Of a DNA stretch of 64,000 bases, positions 1 to 8,267 are shown one piece after another (the stretch's first letter is position 1; every line of letters begins with the position of its first letter). Source of the stretch: an uncultured Burkholderiales bacterium. Lineage in GTDB: Bacteria; Pseudomonadota; Gammaproteobacteria; Burkholderiales; Burkholderiaceae_C. Where the stretch lies: contig CAIODK010000042.1 of NCBI GenBank assembly GCA_903856995.1, positions 1 to 64,000 on the forward strand. The letters are read 5' to 3'. The position numbers and the translations under genes are program-made. A model generated the notes under the pieces. The model did no database searches. It worked only from the letters and a program-made list of their open reading frames with translations, and was not told the origin of the DNA.

Positions 1-57
1 AGGCCAAGGCTTTGAGCCAGCTATCCCCTAGGCTCTTGTAGGCCGCATTTTGATCCA
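1..57 (-). CDS. 5' end of a minus-strand gene, product uncertain (possibly PHA synthase phaC)
   Basis: Only the first 19 codons are inside the window. They read MDQNAAYKSLGDSWLKALA and begin at the ATG whose complement ends at 57. An AGGAG ribosome site lies at 66-70, about eight bases upstream; a nearer ATG at 64-66 runs into a stop after 14 codons, so it is rejected. The peptide is too short to identify. The idea of a class I polyhydroxyalkanoate synthase rests only on recollection that phaC often lies downstream of pgeF in Comamonadaceae, so it is an inference from context. Confidence 0.4.
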
Positions 58-164
58 TCGCGCATCTCCTATACAGTCACAGTAATATTTTTAACTGGCG
101 CAAGTATGTCAGTTAATAACCTTCGAATTTCTGACAAAAATCAAACACAAGAGAAAACCCCTAG

Positions 165-434
165 ATGTATTTGGTCCTGATCGCGTGGATTTACGTGGCT
201 TTCATGATGGCGGTTGCCGAAGCAACAAGCCCTATCGGTTCTTTGCTAGGTGCTGTTTTCACCTTCTTGCTCTATGGGGTACTGCCCATGGGCGTGGTGG
301 CTTACATCATGGGCACACCCGCAAGGCGACGCGCCATCAAGGCCCAAAACGCCAAGACCGCAGTATCAGTCCCGCCAGATGCAAACGGCGAACCGTCCAG
401 TCAGACCGTCACGCCGATAAGAAAAGAGCCGTGA
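165..434 (+). CDS. small two-helix membrane protein, function unknown
   Basis: This 89-residue protein has two strongly hydrophobic stretches, at about residues 2-20 and 25-50. A basic segment (PARRRAIKAQ) and a polar tail follow, as expected for a small inner-membrane protein with a cytoplasmic C-terminus. I recognise no domain. Proteins of this shape are common beside pgeF/phaC in Burkholderiales, from memory. The last 69 bases overlap the 3' end of the convergent pgeF gene, so the two genes share their ends on opposite strands. The membrane character is seen directly; any function would be guesswork. Confidence 0.6.
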   Translation: MYLVLIAWIYVAFMMAVAEATSPIGSLLGAVFTFLLYGVLPMGVVAYIMGTPARRRAIKAQNAKTAVSVPPDANGEPSSQTVTPIRKEP

Positions 435-1166
435 CGTTTGAGTCACCGTGCACCATCCAGATGTACTGTCATTGCCGTCGACGGCAGTGACGCCCATGGC
501 CTGCAAACGCAAACGGGCTAAACCTGCAAGGTCCACCAGCCAATGCCCTGCATGGGTGGGGTGGGATTTGAAAAAACGCCCGCTCTTTGAGAACTCGGGT
601 GCTGCGTGATGGATGAATGCTTGTCGCACATCGTCACCGACTTCAAATGTCTCAGGGCCGATACACGGTCCCAACCAAACGCGCACTTGACTCGGCTTTA
701 GCTTCGCTTGTGTGCACATTGCCTGGACCGTTTGCTCCACCACCCCCGCAGCCAAACCACGCCAACCCGCATGCGCTGCCGCCACAATGCTGCCCGCAGC
801 ATCGGTGAGCAGCAGGGGTAAACAATCGGCCACCATGATGGTGCAAGCCAACTGGGCGCATTGGGTGAAGCACGCATCGGCCGTCGTACCGTCCGGCGTC
901 TGTGGATGAAGCCCGACCACGTCCACGCCATGCACCTGTGACAAAAATACTGGGCGTGCCCCTCCCAACTCTGCTTGCAACAAGGCGCGGTTGCGGATGA
1001 CCGCATTCGGATCGTCCTGAACATGGTCTCCCAGATTGAAGCTCTCGAAAGGGCCCACAGAGACACCACCCAACCGTGTGGTGCACAAGGCATGTATGCC
1101 GGTTGGAAAAGCCCAGTTCATGGGCCACAGCGAAGGCGTCAATGGGGGGTGTGGATCGAAACTCAT
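366..1166 (-). CDS. pgeF: peptidoglycan editing factor PgeF (YfiH/laccase-domain family)
   Basis: This 266-residue protein belongs to the YfiH/DUF152 family. Known members remove wrongly incorporated residues from peptidoglycan precursors (muramoyl-L-Ser to L-Ala editing); older annotations call them polyphenol oxidases. The metal-site pattern is visible: VSQVHG, then VADCLPLL, then AAHAGWRG, supplying the conserved His, Cys and His. The C-terminal YRRDGLTGRFA block is also typical. The open frame extends further upstream, but I chose the ATG at 1166 because family homology begins just after it (SLWPMNWAFPTGIHALCTTR). Its 3' end overlaps the convergent small membrane gene. Confidence 0.9.
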   Translation of the reverse strand: MSFDPHPPLTPSLWPMNWAFPTGIHALCTTRLGGVSVGPFESFNLGDHVQDDPNAVIRNRALLQAELGGARPVFLSQVHGVDVVGLHPQTPDGTTADACFTQCAQLACTIMVADCLPLLLTDAAGSIVAAAHAGWRGLAAGVVEQTVQAMCTQAKLKPSQVRVWLGPCIGPETFEVGDDVRQAFIHHAAPEFSKSGRFFKSHPTHAGHWLVDLAGLARLRLQAMGVTAVDGNDSTSGWCTVTQTSRLFSYRRDGLTGRFAVCIWRD

Positions 1167-1250
1167 GCGGGTAAGGATATCGCGAACACGACTGCACCTC
1201 TGGTCACGGGGCGGTAGACTTAACGATCGTTCCAACTCTCCAAGCAGACC

Positions 1251-1556
1251 ATGATTCTCGAACTCGCCGACATTCGCATCCATCCCGGCCAACAAGCCGC
1301 TTTCGATGAAGCCATCCAACGCGGTGTGGAAACCGTCATTGCCAAAGCCAAAGGCTTTGAAGGCTTCAAAGTCAACCGTGGCATTGAATCGCCAGAACGC
1401 TATGTGCTGCAAATTTTCTGGACCACGCTAGAGAACCATACCGTGGACTTCCGCGAGTCAGCCGCATTCGCAGAATGGCGCGCGATCGTCGGCCCCTTCT
1501 TTGCACAAGCACCGGTGGTTGAACATTTCGAACTCGTCACCAAATCACACAGCTAA
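1251..1556 (+). CDS. antibiotic biosynthesis monooxygenase (ABM) domain protein
   Basis: This 101-residue protein has the single ferredoxin-like fold of the ABM/dimeric alpha-beta barrel family. It starts with MILELADIRIHPGQQAAF, has the central GFEGFKVNRG strand, and then YVLQIFWTTLENHTVDFRES. Such proteins act as cofactor-free monooxygenases, haem-degrading enzymes or small-molecule isomerases, and sequence alone does not tell which. It is the first of three closely spaced plus-strand genes with the FAH hydrolase (26 bases later) and the Nudix hydrolase, so joint transcription is likely. Divergent from pgeF. Confidence 0.8.
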   Translation: MILELADIRIHPGQQAAFDEAIQRGVETVIAKAKGFEGFKVNRGIESPERYVLQIFWTTLENHTVDFRESAAFAEWRAIVGPFFAQAPVVEHFELVTKSHS

Positions 1557-1582
1557 CCATCTCATCCCACTAGGAGCCCCAC

Positions 1583-2278
1583 ATGCGTTATTTGTTCGAA
1601 CCCGCGCCCGTTGTTTCTGTTCCCGTGACGGGCTCCGTCGAGCGCTTCCCCGTGCACCGCATTTACTGTGTGGGCCGCAACTACGAAGAGCACGCCAAAG
1701 AGATGGGCTTCACAGGTCGTGAGCCCCCCTTTTTCTTCTTGAAGCCGACTGACGGCTTGGTGGTGGTCAACGCTGGTGAGACAGGCACGATGCCCTACCC
1801 CAGCCTGACCAAAAACCTGCACCATGAAATCGAGCTCGTGGTCGCCATTGGCAAAGGCGGGAAAAACATCAAGTCAGAAGATGCCTTCGGCCACATCTTT
1901 GGCTACGCCGTGGGCCTGGACATGACGCGCCGTGATTTGCAAGGCGAGATGAAAAAGCAAGGCCGCCCTTGGTGCATTGGCAAAGCCTTTGACCACAGCG
2001 CCCCCATCGGCCCCATTACCCCGATCGCTCAAGCGGGCGATGTGGAGAACGCTGAAATCTTCGTGCAAGTCAATGGCCAAGACCGCCAGCGCAGCAACAC
2101 CAGTCAGCTGATCTGGAACATTGCCGAGACCATCGCCCATTTGTCTGCGGCTTGGGAGCTTCAACCCGGCGACTTAATTTACACCGGCACCCCCGAAGGC
2201 GTCGGCGCAGTGGTGTCGGGAGACACCATGGTGGGCGCTGTGGCTGGCGTGGTTGAACTCAAAGTACACGTCGCTTAA
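1583..2278 (+). CDS. fumarylacetoacetate hydrolase (FAH) family protein
   Basis: This 231-residue protein matches the short FAH-family form (FAHD1/YcgM type), which includes acylpyruvases, oxaloacetate decarboxylases and fumarylpyruvate hydrolases. The family landmarks are in order: IYCVGRNYEEHAKEMG, then PPFFFLKPTDGL, then the metal-binding LHHEIELVVAIGKGG, then GYAVGLDMTRRDLQ, and finally GDLIYTGTPEGVG. The HEIE acidic residues bind the divalent metal. A TAGGAG ribosome site lies just upstream of the ATG. Substrate cannot be read from the sequence; fumarylpyruvate and oxaloacetate are both plausible. Confidence 0.9.
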   Translation: MRYLFEPAPVVSVPVTGSVERFPVHRIYCVGRNYEEHAKEMGFTGREPPFFFLKPTDGLVVVNAGETGTMPYPSLTKNLHHEIELVVAIGKGGKNIKSEDAFGHIFGYAVGLDMTRRDLQGEMKKQGRPWCIGKAFDHSAPIGPITPIAQAGDVENAEIFVQVNGQDRQRSNTSQLIWNIAETIAHLSAAWELQPGDLIYTGTPEGVGAVVSGDTMVGAVAGVVELKVHVA

Positions 2279-2286
2279 ACAAGCCT

Positions 2287-2835
2287 ATGCTGCATCGCCC
2301 CCTCATACAACATTGCAAGTCGTGCGGTAGCGCGGTGACCTATCGGATACCAGACGACGGCGATACCCATGAGCGTGCGGTGTGCAAAGCCTGTCAGACC
2401 ATTCACTATGAGAACCCACTTAACGTGGTGGGCACAGTGCCGGTCTGGGGTGACAAGGTATTGCTGTGCAAACGAAACATCGAGCCACGCCTGGGTAAGT
2501 GGACCTTGCCGGCGGGCTTCATGGAGCTCAACGAAACCGTGGCGGAAGGGGCCGCACGCGAGACAGTAGAAGAAGCCGGCGCACAATTTGAAATGCAAGA
2601 ACTCTTCACGATGATGAACGTCACACGTGTGGGCCAAGTCCATTTCTTCTACCGCGCCCAACTCACCAGCGACCAGTTTGACCCCGGCCACGAAACGCAA
2701 GAGGCACGCCTGTTCTCCGAGCACGACATTCCATGGGACGAGATTGCATTCCGGACCGTCAGAGAAACATTAATGCATTACTTTGAAGATAAAAAAAAGA
2801 ACCAATTTGAATTACATTTCATTGACATTGTTTGA
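2287..2835 (+). CDS. Nudix hydrolase with N-terminal zinc ribbon
   Basis: This 182-residue protein carries an N-terminal zinc ribbon (CKSC near residues 11-14 and CKAC near 35-38), followed by a Nudix fold. The Nudix box is complete: GFMELNETVAEGAARETVEE followed by AG, giving the G-x5-E-x7-REUxEExGU pattern. This zinc-ribbon plus Nudix layout is typical of a group hydrolysing nucleotide-sugar, NADH-like or FAD-like diphosphates. It starts eight bases after the FAH gene and is probably co-transcribed with it. The exact substrate is unknown. Confidence 0.9.
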   Translation: MLHRPLIQHCKSCGSAVTYRIPDDGDTHERAVCKACQTIHYENPLNVVGTVPVWGDKVLLCKRNIEPRLGKWTLPAGFMELNETVAEGAARETVEEAGAQFEMQELFTMMNVTRVGQVHFFYRAQLTSDQFDPGHETQEARLFSEHDIPWDEIAFRTVRETLMHYFEDKKKNQFELHFIDIV

Positions 2836-2862
2836 GTCTGTTTTTTATAAATTTCTTTATCC

Positions 2863-3897
2863 ATGCGCCCCTTCCTAAAACGTGCGGCAATGATTGCCGC
2901 CCTGACCCACATCTGCCTCGTTGCACAAGCCGCCGACCCCATCATCTTGAAAGTGCATCACTTTTTGGGGCCTCAGTCGATTCAACACACCACCATGCTG
3001 CATGACTGGTGCGACCGCATCAGCAAAGACTCCAAACAACGCCTGCAGTGTCAGATCTACCCTGCCATGCAACTCGGAGGCACGCCGCCTCAGTTGTTTG
3101 ACCAGGCGCGCGATGGCGTGGCCGACGTGGTGTGGACCCTGCTTGGCTACTCCGCCGGACGCTTCCCGAAAATGGAAGTCTTTGACTTGCCCTTCATGAT
3201 GACCAATGCGGAGGCCACGAGCAAAGCGGCTTGGGACTACCAAGAGGCCTTCGCCAAAGAAGAATTTAAAGGCGTCAAGTTGTTGGCTTTGCACGTCCAC
3301 GGGCCAGGCAACATCTTCACCTCCAAAAAGCAAATCAAGACCATGGCCGACATGAAAGGCCTGAAGCTTCGCGCCCCCACGCGTCAAACTACCAAGCTGT
3401 TGGCCGCCATGGGTGCCATTCCCGTCGGCATGCCCGTGCCATCGGTACCCGATGCGCTGTCCAAAGGCGTGATCGATGGCGCCATCATTCCTTATGACGT
3501 GGCACCAAATGTCAAGATGGAAGAGCTGGCACGATTCACCGCAGAAACGGATCGTTCGGTGAATGCGTTGTACACCACGGTGTTTGCGATGCCAATGAAC
3601 CAAGCGAAATACGACTCCTTGCCAGCAGATTTGAAAAAGGTCATCGACAAAAACTCAGGCCGTGAGCTCTCTGCCCTGTTGGGCAAAGTACAAGCCAACA
3701 GCGATGTCCCGGCGCGCGCAAAAATGGTTGCTGGTGGTCACACCATCACCGTCATTTCCAAATCCGAACTGGACCATTGGAAACGCGCTTCGGCCAGCTT
3801 GAGCAACGACTGGATCGCCGACATGGACAAGAAAGGCGCCAACGGGGCAGCGCTGGTACATGGTGCCCAAGCACTGATTGCAAAATACACCCCTTAA
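2863..3897 (+). CDS. TRAP transporter solute-binding protein (DctP type)
   Basis: This 344-residue periplasmic protein has a clear Sec signal peptide (MRPFLKRAAMIAALTH..., ending in AQA near residue 24). The DctP fold follows: ILKVHHFLGPQS, MQLGGTPPQLFDQARDGVADV, DLPFMMTNAEA, then the GLKLRAPTR segment around residue 165 that supplies the carboxylate-binding Arg. It would present a carboxylate solute to a TRAP permease. The DctQ and DctM genes just downstream lie on the opposite strand and converge on it, 11 bases away. This is an unusual split of a system normally transcribed as one unit. Solute unknown. Confidence 0.9.
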   Translation: MRPFLKRAAMIAALTHICLVAQAADPIILKVHHFLGPQSIQHTTMLHDWCDRISKDSKQRLQCQIYPAMQLGGTPPQLFDQARDGVADVVWTLLGYSAGRFPKMEVFDLPFMMTNAEATSKAAWDYQEAFAKEEFKGVKLLALHVHGPGNIFTSKKQIKTMADMKGLKLRAPTRQTTKLLAAMGAIPVGMPVPSVPDALSKGVIDGAIIPYDVAPNVKMEELARFTAETDRSVNALYTTVFAMPMNQAKYDSLPADLKKVIDKNSGRELSALLGKVQANSDVPARAKMVAGGHTITVISKSELDHWKRASASLSNDWIADMDKKGANGAALVHGAQALIAKYTP

Positions 3898-3908
3898 AAA
3901 GAGGCTGC

Positions 3909-5228
3909 TTAGGTGATCCTTGCCACCAACCACAAGCACACACTGGGGCAAAACAAAATCAGCAAAGTGCGCAAGGTATCGCTCACCAAAAATGGCATCA
4001 CACCCCGGTAGCTCTCGGCTATCGGGACGTCTTTGGCCATGCTGTTGACCACGTACACATTCAGGCCCACGGGTGGCGCGAGCAACCCAAACTCCACCAC
4101 CATCAGCACCAAGATACCAAACCAAATCGCCACCGACTCTGCGGGCATGGCAAAGTCCAGACCCATCACGATGGGAAAGAAGATGGGAATCGTGAGCAAG
4201 AGCATCGACAGCTCATCCATCACCGAACCTAGCACCACATAAAACAGCAAGATCCCCGCCACGACCATCAAAGGCGACCAGCCCAAAGCATCTACGAGTT
4301 GGGTGAGCTGTGCGGACGCTTGCGACAAGGCCAAAGCGCCGTTCATCAAGTCCGCCCCCAAGAAAATCAAAAAGATCATGGCCGAACTCTCCGCCGTGGC
4401 GTAGAAGCTAAGTTTGAATTTTTGCCAGTTAATTTCCCCCCTGAGCAAGGAAGCCAGGCACGTGCTGGCAGCGCCGACCGCAGCGCCTTCAGTCGGCGTG
4501 AAGACCCCCATGTAGATCCCACCGAACACCAATAAAAAGATGGCCAATATAGGAAGTACGCGGCGCACAGAAACCCACGTCATGCGGGGTGCCTGGCCAT
4601 CGACCTCGGGGGCATGGCCCGGCACACAACGGACATACACGGCAATGACAACGATGTAGCCCAACATCGCAATGATCCCAGGCACCATCGCTGCAGCAAA
4701 TAGTTTGGCAATGTTTTGCTCGGTCAAAATCGCATAAATCACCAACGGTACAGAGGGTGGGATCAAGATACCCAGCGTGCCTGACGCAGCCAAGGTCCCT
4801 GTCGCCAATCGGCCCGAGTAGCCATGACGTTTCATCTCAGGCAATGCCACGCCCGTGATCGTGGCTGCCGTAGCGACAGAGGAACCACAAATCGCCCCAA
4901 ATGCAGCACAGGCCAACACCGCAGCCATCGCCAAGCCACCTTTGAATCGGCCCATCACACCAGATGCGAAATCAAACAAGGACTTGCTGATGCCCCCCTG
5001 CGTCGCAAAATGCCCCATCAAAATAAACAACGGAATCACCGATAAATCGTAGCTGGCGAAACGAGCGAACGCTTGGTTGTTCAAAAAATTGGCAAAAGGC
5101 AACCAACCGGTTTGCATCACATAGCCACATGCCCCAGACATCAGCATCGCCACCGCAATGGGGGTGCGAAGCGCCATCAGCAACAACATCGTGCCAAAAA
5201 TAACAGCCACCATATCAAAGCTACTCAT
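3909..5228 (-). CDS. dctM: TRAP transporter large permease subunit (DctM type)
   Basis: This 439-residue integral membrane protein has about twelve hydrophobic segments and DctM landmarks: LRTPIAVAMLMSG near the start, GSSVATAATITGVALPEM near residue 115, and AASGTLGILIPPSVPLVIYA near residue 150. It is the ion-coupled channel of a TRAP importer. Its start overlaps the end of dctQ by four bases (ATGA), so translation is probably coupled. It is the last gene of the long minus-strand run, downstream of acyl-CoA metabolism genes, which suggests it imports the acid those genes degrade. Confidence 0.93.
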   Translation of the reverse strand: MSSFDMVAVIFGTMLLLMALRTPIAVAMLMSGACGYVMQTGWLPFANFLNNQAFARFASYDLSVIPLFILMGHFATQGGISKSLFDFASGVMGRFKGGLAMAAVLACAAFGAICGSSVATAATITGVALPEMKRHGYSGRLATGTLAASGTLGILIPPSVPLVIYAILTEQNIAKLFAAAMVPGIIAMLGYIVVIAVYVRCVPGHAPEVDGQAPRMTWVSVRRVLPILAIFLLVFGGIYMGVFTPTEGAAVGAASTCLASLLRGEINWQKFKLSFYATAESSAMIFLIFLGADLMNGALALSQASAQLTQLVDALGWSPLMVVAGILLFYVVLGSVMDELSMLLLTIPIFFPIVMGLDFAMPAESVAIWFGILVLMVVEFGLLAPPVGLNVYVVNSMAKDVPIAESYRGVMPFLVSDTLRTLLILFCPSVCLWLVARIT

Positions 5229-5707
5229 GCGGGCACCTGCCCATCATGGTCAAAGCCAAAGCAAGATTGCATGAAAGCGATCAAACTCGTCAACACAAAA
5301 GCAGGCGCCATGCAGGCAAACACCAACCATTCTGGAAAGCCCAAGATCATGGTGCCCGATTGAACCGTGTACGCGCTGACACCGCCCTGTGCGGTGCGCC
5401 ATGCCAGCAGCGCAAAACAAAGCGACAGCAAGAAGGCTCCCACACGGTCTAGCACTGCAATCGTTTTCACTGAACAACGGGTGGTGAAAAAGTCCACGAT
5501 GATGTGCCCTCGCCGCACCTGACACCAAGGCATGAACAACGCAATGGCGGCGCCAGTGGCAACACCTGAGAGTTCAAAATCGCCCAGTACGGCGCCACCC
5601 CATAACTCACGGCCAACAATGCTGTAACAAGTCATCAGTGCAATGAACCCCATGCACGCACCGCCCACGAGGGCAAACGCCCTCGCCAAAGAAAACATGA
5701 AAGACAT
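5225..5707 (-). CDS. dctQ: TRAP transporter small permease subunit (DctQ type)
   Basis: This protein is about 160 residues long with four membrane helices. It shows the DctQ features SIVGRELWGGAVLGDFELS and MPWCQVRRGHIIVDFFT, where the RRGHI motif is characteristic. The open frame runs upstream to 5806, but that would overlap the crotonase gene. The ATG at 5707 (or 5698) lies just after the end of that gene, has a CAGG ribosome site and gives the family length. It works with the DctM encoded next to it. Confidence 0.85.
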   Translation of the reverse strand: MSFMFSLARAFALVGGACMGFIALMTCYSIVGRELWGGAVLGDFELSGVATGAAIALFMPWCQVRRGHIIVDFFTTRCSVKTIAVLDRVGAFLLSLCFALLAWRTAQGGVSAYTVQSGTMILGFPEWLVFACMAPAFVLTSLIAFMQSCFGFDHDGQVPA

Positions 5708-5727
5708 AAAAACCTGAGTAGAAAACT

Positions 5728-6516
5728 TCAAACACGCCACTGCGGCGGTCGTTTGTCGATAAAAGCCTGCACACCTTCTAGGGCCGCGTCGTCCATCATG
5801 TTGCAAGCCATGGCAGTTTCCGCATTCAAATAGGCCGAAGCCAGGGGTTGCTCGAGTTGCTCATAAAAAAGCTTTTTCCCAATCGCAATGGCCGTGCGTG
5901 GCTTGGCAAGGATGCTGGCCACGTGGCGTTGCACCTCTGCGTCCAACCCTTCAGGCGGCACCACGGCGTTGAGTAAACCCTTGCTTAAGGCTTGCTCCGC
6001 CGAGATGAAGTCCCCAGTGACCAGCATTTCAAACGCTGCTTTACGCTGAAGATTGCGTGAAAGCGCCACGCTGGGCGTGGCACAAAACAAACCCAAATTG
6101 ACACCGCTGACCGCAAATTTAGACGGGGTCGTGGCGATCGCTAAATCACACATCGCCACCAACTGGCAACCCGCAGCCGTCGCAATGCCATTTACCACCG
6201 CGATGACCGGAACAGGCAATCGCTGCAAAGTCATCATCATTTCGCTGCACTGATGAAACAACGCTTGGTAGTAAGCCAAAGAGGGACTTGCCCGCATTTC
6301 TCGCAAGTCATGTCCTGCACAAAACGCCCGCCCCTTGGCAGACAACACCACCAAACGCGCTTGGGGGTCTTGCGCCACGAGATCCAAGCTGTGCTGCAAG
6401 GCACTCATGACCTCGCTCGATAAAACATTGAATGCCTCAGGGTGGTTGAGACAGATCTGATGCACCCCTGCTTCATCTGAGGTGTGCTGCACCCGTTCGT
6501 CGCTTGCATGGTTCAT
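5728..6516 (-). CDS. enoyl-CoA hydratase/isomerase (crotonase) family protein
   Basis: This 262-residue crotonase-fold protein has the CoA and oxyanion-hole motifs RAFCAGHDLREM (about residue 63) and VNGIATAAGCQLVAMCDLAIA (about residue 107). At the place of the first catalytic Glu of classic enoyl-CoA hydratases it reads AVSGVNLGLFCATP, so that Glu is replaced. The second position keeps Glu (AAFEMLVTGD). This resembles the ECHDC3-like subgroup more than a standard hydratase. It lies 12 bases downstream of an acyl-CoA ligase and probably acts on the CoA ester that enzyme forms. Confidence 0.85.
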   Translation of the reverse strand: MNHASDERVQHTSDEAGVHQICLNHPEAFNVLSSEVMSALQHSLDLVAQDPQARLVVLSAKGRAFCAGHDLREMRASPSLAYYQALFHQCSEMMMTLQRLPVPVIAVVNGIATAAGCQLVAMCDLAIATTPSKFAVSGVNLGLFCATPSVALSRNLQRKAAFEMLVTGDFISAEQALSKGLLNAVVPPEGLDAEVQRHVASILAKPRTAIAIGKKLFYEQLEQPLASAYLNAETAMACNMMDDAALEGVQAFIDKRPPQWRV

Positions 6517-6528
6517 GTGTGGCTCCAG

Positions 6529-8172
6529 TCAGGATACAACTTGGTTGACGCGTTGGCGTAATTGGAATTTTTGAATTTTGCCAGTCGAGGTTTTAGGGAT
6601 CACCTCGAAACGTATCTCCTTGGGCGCTTTGTAGCCCGCCAAGAGCGACTTGCAATGTGCGATCAGTTCCTGCGCCGTGGTTTGACTGTCGGGTTGGAGC
6701 TCCACATACGCCACGGGTGTTTCACCCCATTTGTCATCTTGCTTGGCGACGACGGCACATGCAACAACCGACGGATGACGGTACAACGCATCCTCCACTT
6801 CAATCGAGCTGATATTCTCACCGCCCGAGATGATGACGTCTTTGCTACGGTCCTTGATCTTCACGTACCGGTCTGACTCCAGAACCGCCAAATCCCCAGT
6901 ATGAAACCACCCGCCTCTGAACGCCTCAGCCGTGGCAGCGGGGTTCTTTAAATAGCCCTTCATCACCACGTTGCCACGGAACATGATTTCACCCATGGTC
7001 TCGCCATCTGCAGGCAAATCAACCATGCTGTCTGCGTCTTTGAGCATCATGCCCTCTTGCATCGGGTAGCGCACCCCTTGGCGCCCGTTGAGCCGCGTTT
7101 GCTCAGACAAACTTTCGGCCTGCCAAGAACTGCGTTTCACGGCCACAGACGCAGGCCCGTAAACCTCGGTCAACCCATAGACGTGGGTGATGTCAAACCC
7201 AAGCTTGGCCATGCCCTCGATCATGGAGGCCGGTGGCGCAGCCCCAGCGACCATGCCTTTGACAGGATGTGTGACTTGTTGACGCAATGCCTCGGGTGCG
7301 GCGATCAACAAGTTATGAACGATCGGTGCCGCGCAGTAGTGGTCGGCTTTGTGGTCGGCGATTGCTTGCAAGATATGCGTCGCATCGACGCGGCGCAAAC
7401 AAATGTGCACACCCCCCAGCATCGCTACCGTCCACGGGAAACACCAACCGTTGCAATGAAACATCGGCAAGGTCCACAAATAACGTGAAAAATTGGGCAT
7501 CCCCCATGTCACCGCATTGCTCACAGAGTTCAGATACGCGCCGCGATGGTGAGTCACCACCCCCTTTGGGTCCCCCGTGGTGCCAGAGGTGTAGCTGACC
7601 GCAATGGCATCCCATTCATCCGCAGGTCCATGCAATTGTGCCAAGGGTTGGAATTGGTTTAACCAAGATTCATAGTCCTGCTGGCCCACACGCTCGCCCG
7701 TGCCTTGGTACTCGCTGTCACACACATCGATGACGAGAACCTCACGGTTAAATTCACGCTTCAAAATTTCAAGCGCAAGGGCTGTGGTGACCGAGAACTC
7801 GGTGTCCGCGATCAAGACACTCGCCTCGCAATGGTTCATTTGCCAGGCCAATAGATGTGCGTCCAATCGCGTGTTCAAGGTATTGAGCACGGCATTCAGA
7901 GCTGGGACGGCATAGTGCGCCTCCACCATCTCCGGTGTGTTGGAGAGCATGACACTGACCGTAGAACCTCGCTCTACCCCCGCCGCACGAAGCGCAGCGG
8001 CTAGGCGCGCAGATCGGTCACGAACTTGCGCCCATGTGTAGCGACGGTTGCCGTGGATCACAGCCGGAAGATCAGAGAAGACCTCCGCACTTCGTTCAAG
8101 AAAACTGACCGGAGAAAGCGCCACAAAATTGGCTGCATTCTTCTCTAGGTGCTGATCAAAGATGATGCTCAT
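6529..8172 (-). CDS. acyl-CoA ligase (AMP-binding, medium/long-chain type)
   Basis: This 547-residue adenylate-forming enzyme should make a CoA thioester from a carboxylate, ATP and CoA. The P-loop-like motif YTSGTTGDPKGVV is near residue 195, followed by VYGLTEVYGP, GGWFHTGDLAV, KDVIISGGENISSIEVE and the C-terminal Lys in TSTGKIQKFQLR. Overall character fits the AlkK-like group, which accepts medium-chain or aromatic acids. A 95-base gap separates it from the LigI-like hydrolase upstream, with no clear terminator, so it probably belongs to the same minus-strand transcript. Confidence 0.9.
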   Translation of the reverse strand: MSIIFDQHLEKNAANFVALSPVSFLERSAEVFSDLPAVIHGNRRYTWAQVRDRSARLAAALRAAGVERGSTVSVMLSNTPEMVEAHYAVPALNAVLNTLNTRLDAHLLAWQMNHCEASVLIADTEFSVTTALALEILKREFNREVLVIDVCDSEYQGTGERVGQQDYESWLNQFQPLAQLHGPADEWDAIAVSYTSGTTGDPKGVVTHHRGAYLNSVSNAVTWGMPNFSRYLWTLPMFHCNGWCFPWTVAMLGGVHICLRRVDATHILQAIADHKADHYCAAPIVHNLLIAAPEALRQQVTHPVKGMVAGAAPPASMIEGMAKLGFDITHVYGLTEVYGPASVAVKRSSWQAESLSEQTRLNGRQGVRYPMQEGMMLKDADSMVDLPADGETMGEIMFRGNVVMKGYLKNPAATAEAFRGGWFHTGDLAVLESDRYVKIKDRSKDVIISGGENISSIEVEDALYRHPSVVACAVVAKQDDKWGETPVAYVELQPDSQTTAQELIAHCKSLLAGYKAPKEIRFEVIPKTSTGKIQKFQLRQRVNQVVS

Positions 8173-8267
8173 GAACGTTTCCTCTGAATTTCTGTCCCCG
8201 CAGTTTAAAGCTTGGATCGTGAATTCTGAGAGGAAAATCTAATGAACTTGCATGGATCGGTTCAATA

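Noticed and set aside
366..1412. A longer PgeF starting at 1412
   Set aside because: The extra N-terminal part is antisense to the ABM-domain gene and shows no family homology; the ATG at 1166 gives the normal length.
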